This document shows positions 6,664 through 7,607 of a stretch of DNA of 7,607 nt, piece after piece. The DNA is taken from the NCBI GenBank assembly GCA_030453285.1, contig JAKDKP010000089.1, positions 1 to 7,607 on the forward strand. The letters run 5' to 3'. Position 1 is the stretch's first letter. Every line of letters starts with the position of its first letter. The position numbers and the translations under genes are program-made. This stretch comes from Propionibacteriales bacterium (GTDB lineage Bacteria > Actinomycetota > Actinomycetes > Propionibacteriales > Propionibacteriaceae). Below the pieces are notes generated by a model, which ran no database searches, had not been told where the DNA came from, and was given only the letters and a program-made list of their open reading frames with translations.

Positions 6664-6698
6664 CCAAGGACTCCCCCGGTGCGGTGCTCGCTGGGTGA
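6660..6698. repeat. Inverted repeat between the AEC permease and protein B genes
   Basis: TCACCCA (6660-6666) and TGGGTGA (6692-6698) form a perfect 7-bp inverted repeat, with half-site centres 32 bp apart, close to three helical turns. One arm overlaps the candidate -35 box of the permease gene and the other lies upstream of gene B. It could bind a regulator acting on both divergent genes, but 7 bp may occur by chance. Confidence 0.3.
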
Positions 6699-6719
6699 GG
6701 TGCGGCCCCGTGGCGCGAC

Positions 6720-6725
6720 TACCCT
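6720..6725 (+). promoter_or_regulatory. Candidate -10 box of protein B gene
   Basis: TACCCT fits the actinobacterial TANNNT pattern and ends seven bases before the GTG at 6733, the spacing of a leaderless transcript. There is no Shine-Dalgarno between them and no clear -35 box. Confidence 0.35.
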
Positions 6726-6732
6726 CGCCTCT

Positions 6733-7194
6733 GTGACCGTACGATTCCAAGGACTGCGCCGAACGGGCGTGACAATGGTGACCATCGCCGTGGCCGCCGA
6801 CGTGCTGCTGCTCGCCGTGGCCGTGATCCGCCTGGTGCGCGGCGAACTGGAGCCCAGTCTGGGTTTGTGGCTGCCACCCCTCGCCGCGTGGCACGCCCTC
6901 GCGGCCGTGGCGATGACCAACACCCTGATCCGCTCCACCGGCACCACCAGGGTCACCACCCTGGGCAGGACGGTTCGGGTGATCCGCGACGACGATGTCG
7001 TCTCCTTGCGCATGCGAGGCCGGCGATTCGAGGTGTACGCAGGCGGGCGTGAAGTGTGTTCGGTGCTGACCGGCCACGGCGTCGCCCTGCGCGACGTGCT
7101 GGACGCGTACCGCGACCTTGCGGTCTCCGATCCCCGACTGGTGGCCGACGATCAGCTGTTGCGTCGCTGGGCTTGGCAGCAGGGCCAGGCCTGA
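6733..7194 (+). CDS. Small two-helix membrane protein B, paralogue of the protein at 5218-5673
   Basis: Protein B has 153 residues and the same build as protein A: N-terminal VTVRFQGLRR, hydrophobic helices at about 11-35 and 43-65, then a soluble tail with GRT at 78-80, RDDDVV, GGREVC and DVLDAYRDL. It aligns with A over 151 residues with no gap and about 46 identities by my count, highest in the tail (19 of 52 from GRT to YxDL). The family name is unknown to me. A PH-like tail is possible but unproven, and no catalytic pattern is seen. The frame is open from an ATG at 6550, but that stretch is antisense to the permease gene; the GTG at 6733 is set by the alignment with A. It is divergent from the permease gene, with 114 bp between starts. 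A strong hairpin follows its stop. Confidence 0.87.
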   Translation: MTVRFQGLRRTGVTMVTIAVAADVLLLAVAVIRLVRGELEPSLGLWLPPLAAWHALAAVAMTNTLIRSTGTTRVTTLGRTVRVIRDDDVVSLRMRGRRFEVYAGGREVCSVLTGHGVALRDVLDAYRDLAVSDPRLVADDQLLRRWAWQQGQA

Positions 7195-7216
7195 CCGTCG
7201 TCGTGGCTCGACGCGC

Positions 7217-7251
7217 CACGGCGTCCACCCCCGACGGGAGTGGACGCCGTG
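7217..7251. terminator. Bidirectional hairpin terminator between protein B gene and nrdJ
   Basis: CACGGCGTCCAC (7217-7228) and GTGGACGCCGTG (7240-7251) form a perfect 12-bp stem. The 11-base loop can add a CCC/GGG stem after one mismatch. It lies in the 88 bp between two converging genes. There is no long U-run on either side, as is usual for actinobacterial terminators. Confidence 0.85.
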
Positions 7252-7282
7252 TCGTGTTCAGGTCCGGGACGTCAGACCATGA

Positions 7283-7607
7283 TCAGCTGCAACCGCTGGT
7301 CGAGCCGCAACCCTCACAGACGTAGCAGGATCCGCTGGGGCGCATCTTGGTGCCGCAAGTGAAGCACAGCGGCGCATCGACAGGGTTGCCCGAGAGCGAC
7401 TCCATCAGCTCGGCAGTGGTGTGCGCGGTGGCCGGCGCCTCCTTGGCCTTGGCGACCGCCTCCACCTCCTTCTCCACCACGGGAGCCTGCGCGGTGGGCA
7501 GATCGTCACCGTCCGCCTGGCCCTCCTGGACCGAAGCCTCCTCGGCCGGCTCCGGCTCGAGGTACGAGCCGGTCTCCACGTGCCGCGCCCGCTCGGCGGC
7601 AGTGTGG
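7283..7607 (-). CDS. nrdJ: Vitamin B12-dependent ribonucleotide reductase, C-terminal fragment
   Basis: Only the last 107 codons are in the window; the frame is open to the right edge and the catalytic barrel lies outside. The end of the protein carries CFTCGTKM and then CYVCEGCGSTSGCS, the hallmark C-terminus of class II (adenosylcobalamin-dependent) ribonucleoside-diphosphate reductases, which make deoxyribonucleotides without oxygen dependence. In this family the spaced C-x2-C pairs look like a zinc-ribbon, and the terminal cysteines pass electrons from thioredoxin to the active site. Before them lies a low-complexity linker rich in Glu, Ala and Pro, typical of the flexible joint before this tail. 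A GTG at 7579 could be mistaken for the start of a 98-residue protein, but the frame continues in coding-like sequence (TAAERARHVETGS) to the edge. In actinobacteria nrdR and lexA often lie next to nrdJ, but they are not visible here. Confidence 0.93.
   Translation of the reverse strand, partial: HTAAERARHVETGSYLEPEPAEEASVQEGQADGDDLPTAQAPVVEKEVEAVAKAKEAPATAHTTAELMESLSGNPVDAPLCFTCGTKMRPSGSCYVCEGCGSTSGCS

Noticed and set aside
7283..7579. A stand-alone 98-residue zinc-ribbon protein starting at GTG 7579.
   Set aside because: The cysteine-rich end is the known C-terminus of NrdJ, and the frame continues upstream to the window edge, so this is a fragment of a long gene.
1..7607. Mobile elements, CRISPR arrays, tRNA or rRNA genes and riboswitches.
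   Set aside because: I found no transposase motifs, regularly spaced repeats, cloverleaf sequences or conserved riboswitch cores. The one riboswitch that might be expected, a cobalamin riboswitch for nrdJ, would lie beyond the right edge.

Overview
The window is GC-rich (roughly two-thirds G+C by eye) with GTG starts, short gene gaps and near-leaderless gene starts. That, plus a class II (B12-dependent) ribonucleotide reductase of the type common in actinobacteria and a DEAH helicase of the HrpA type, points to a high-GC actinobacterium. A member of the Propionibacteriales is possible, but this is an inference and the genus cannot be fixed from the sequence. It looks like ordinary chromosome. 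I see no transposase, phage gene, tRNA, rRNA or CRISPR array.

Layout. The left two-thirds (1-5118) is a single minus-strand gene series, read from right to left: a RelA/SpoT-type small alarmone synthetase (5118-4060), a hydroxymethylglutaryl-CoA lyase that overlaps it by the four bases ATGA (4063-3107), a two-domain YbjN/TY-Chap-like protein 30 bp on (3076-2159), and the ATP-dependent RNA helicase HrpA 60 bp further (2098 to beyond the left edge, C-terminal part missing). Spacing suggests one operon or a pair of nested ones.

The middle (5218-7194) holds two small plus-strand membrane proteins, here called A (5218-5673) and B (6733-7194). They align end to end without a gap, with 46 of 151 identical residues by my hand count, and so are paralogues. 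Between them, on the minus strand, sits an AEC-family permease (6618-5677) whose stop lies 3 bp from the stop of A and which diverges from B.

The right edge carries the cysteine-rich C-terminus of the B12-dependent ribonucleotide reductase NrdJ (minus strand, entering from outside the window). It is separated from B by a strong hairpin that probably terminates both transcripts.

How the genes may work together: the alarmone synthetase, the putative chaperone-like protein and HrpA all fit stress or translation-quality roles, while the lyase belongs to leucine/acetyl-CoA metabolism. The link is only positional. The most notable signals are the gapless paralogue pair around the permease and a matching 12-base element placed exactly 17 bases upstream of both divergent genes at 5118 and 5218. 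I do not see a clear new defence or mobile system here.
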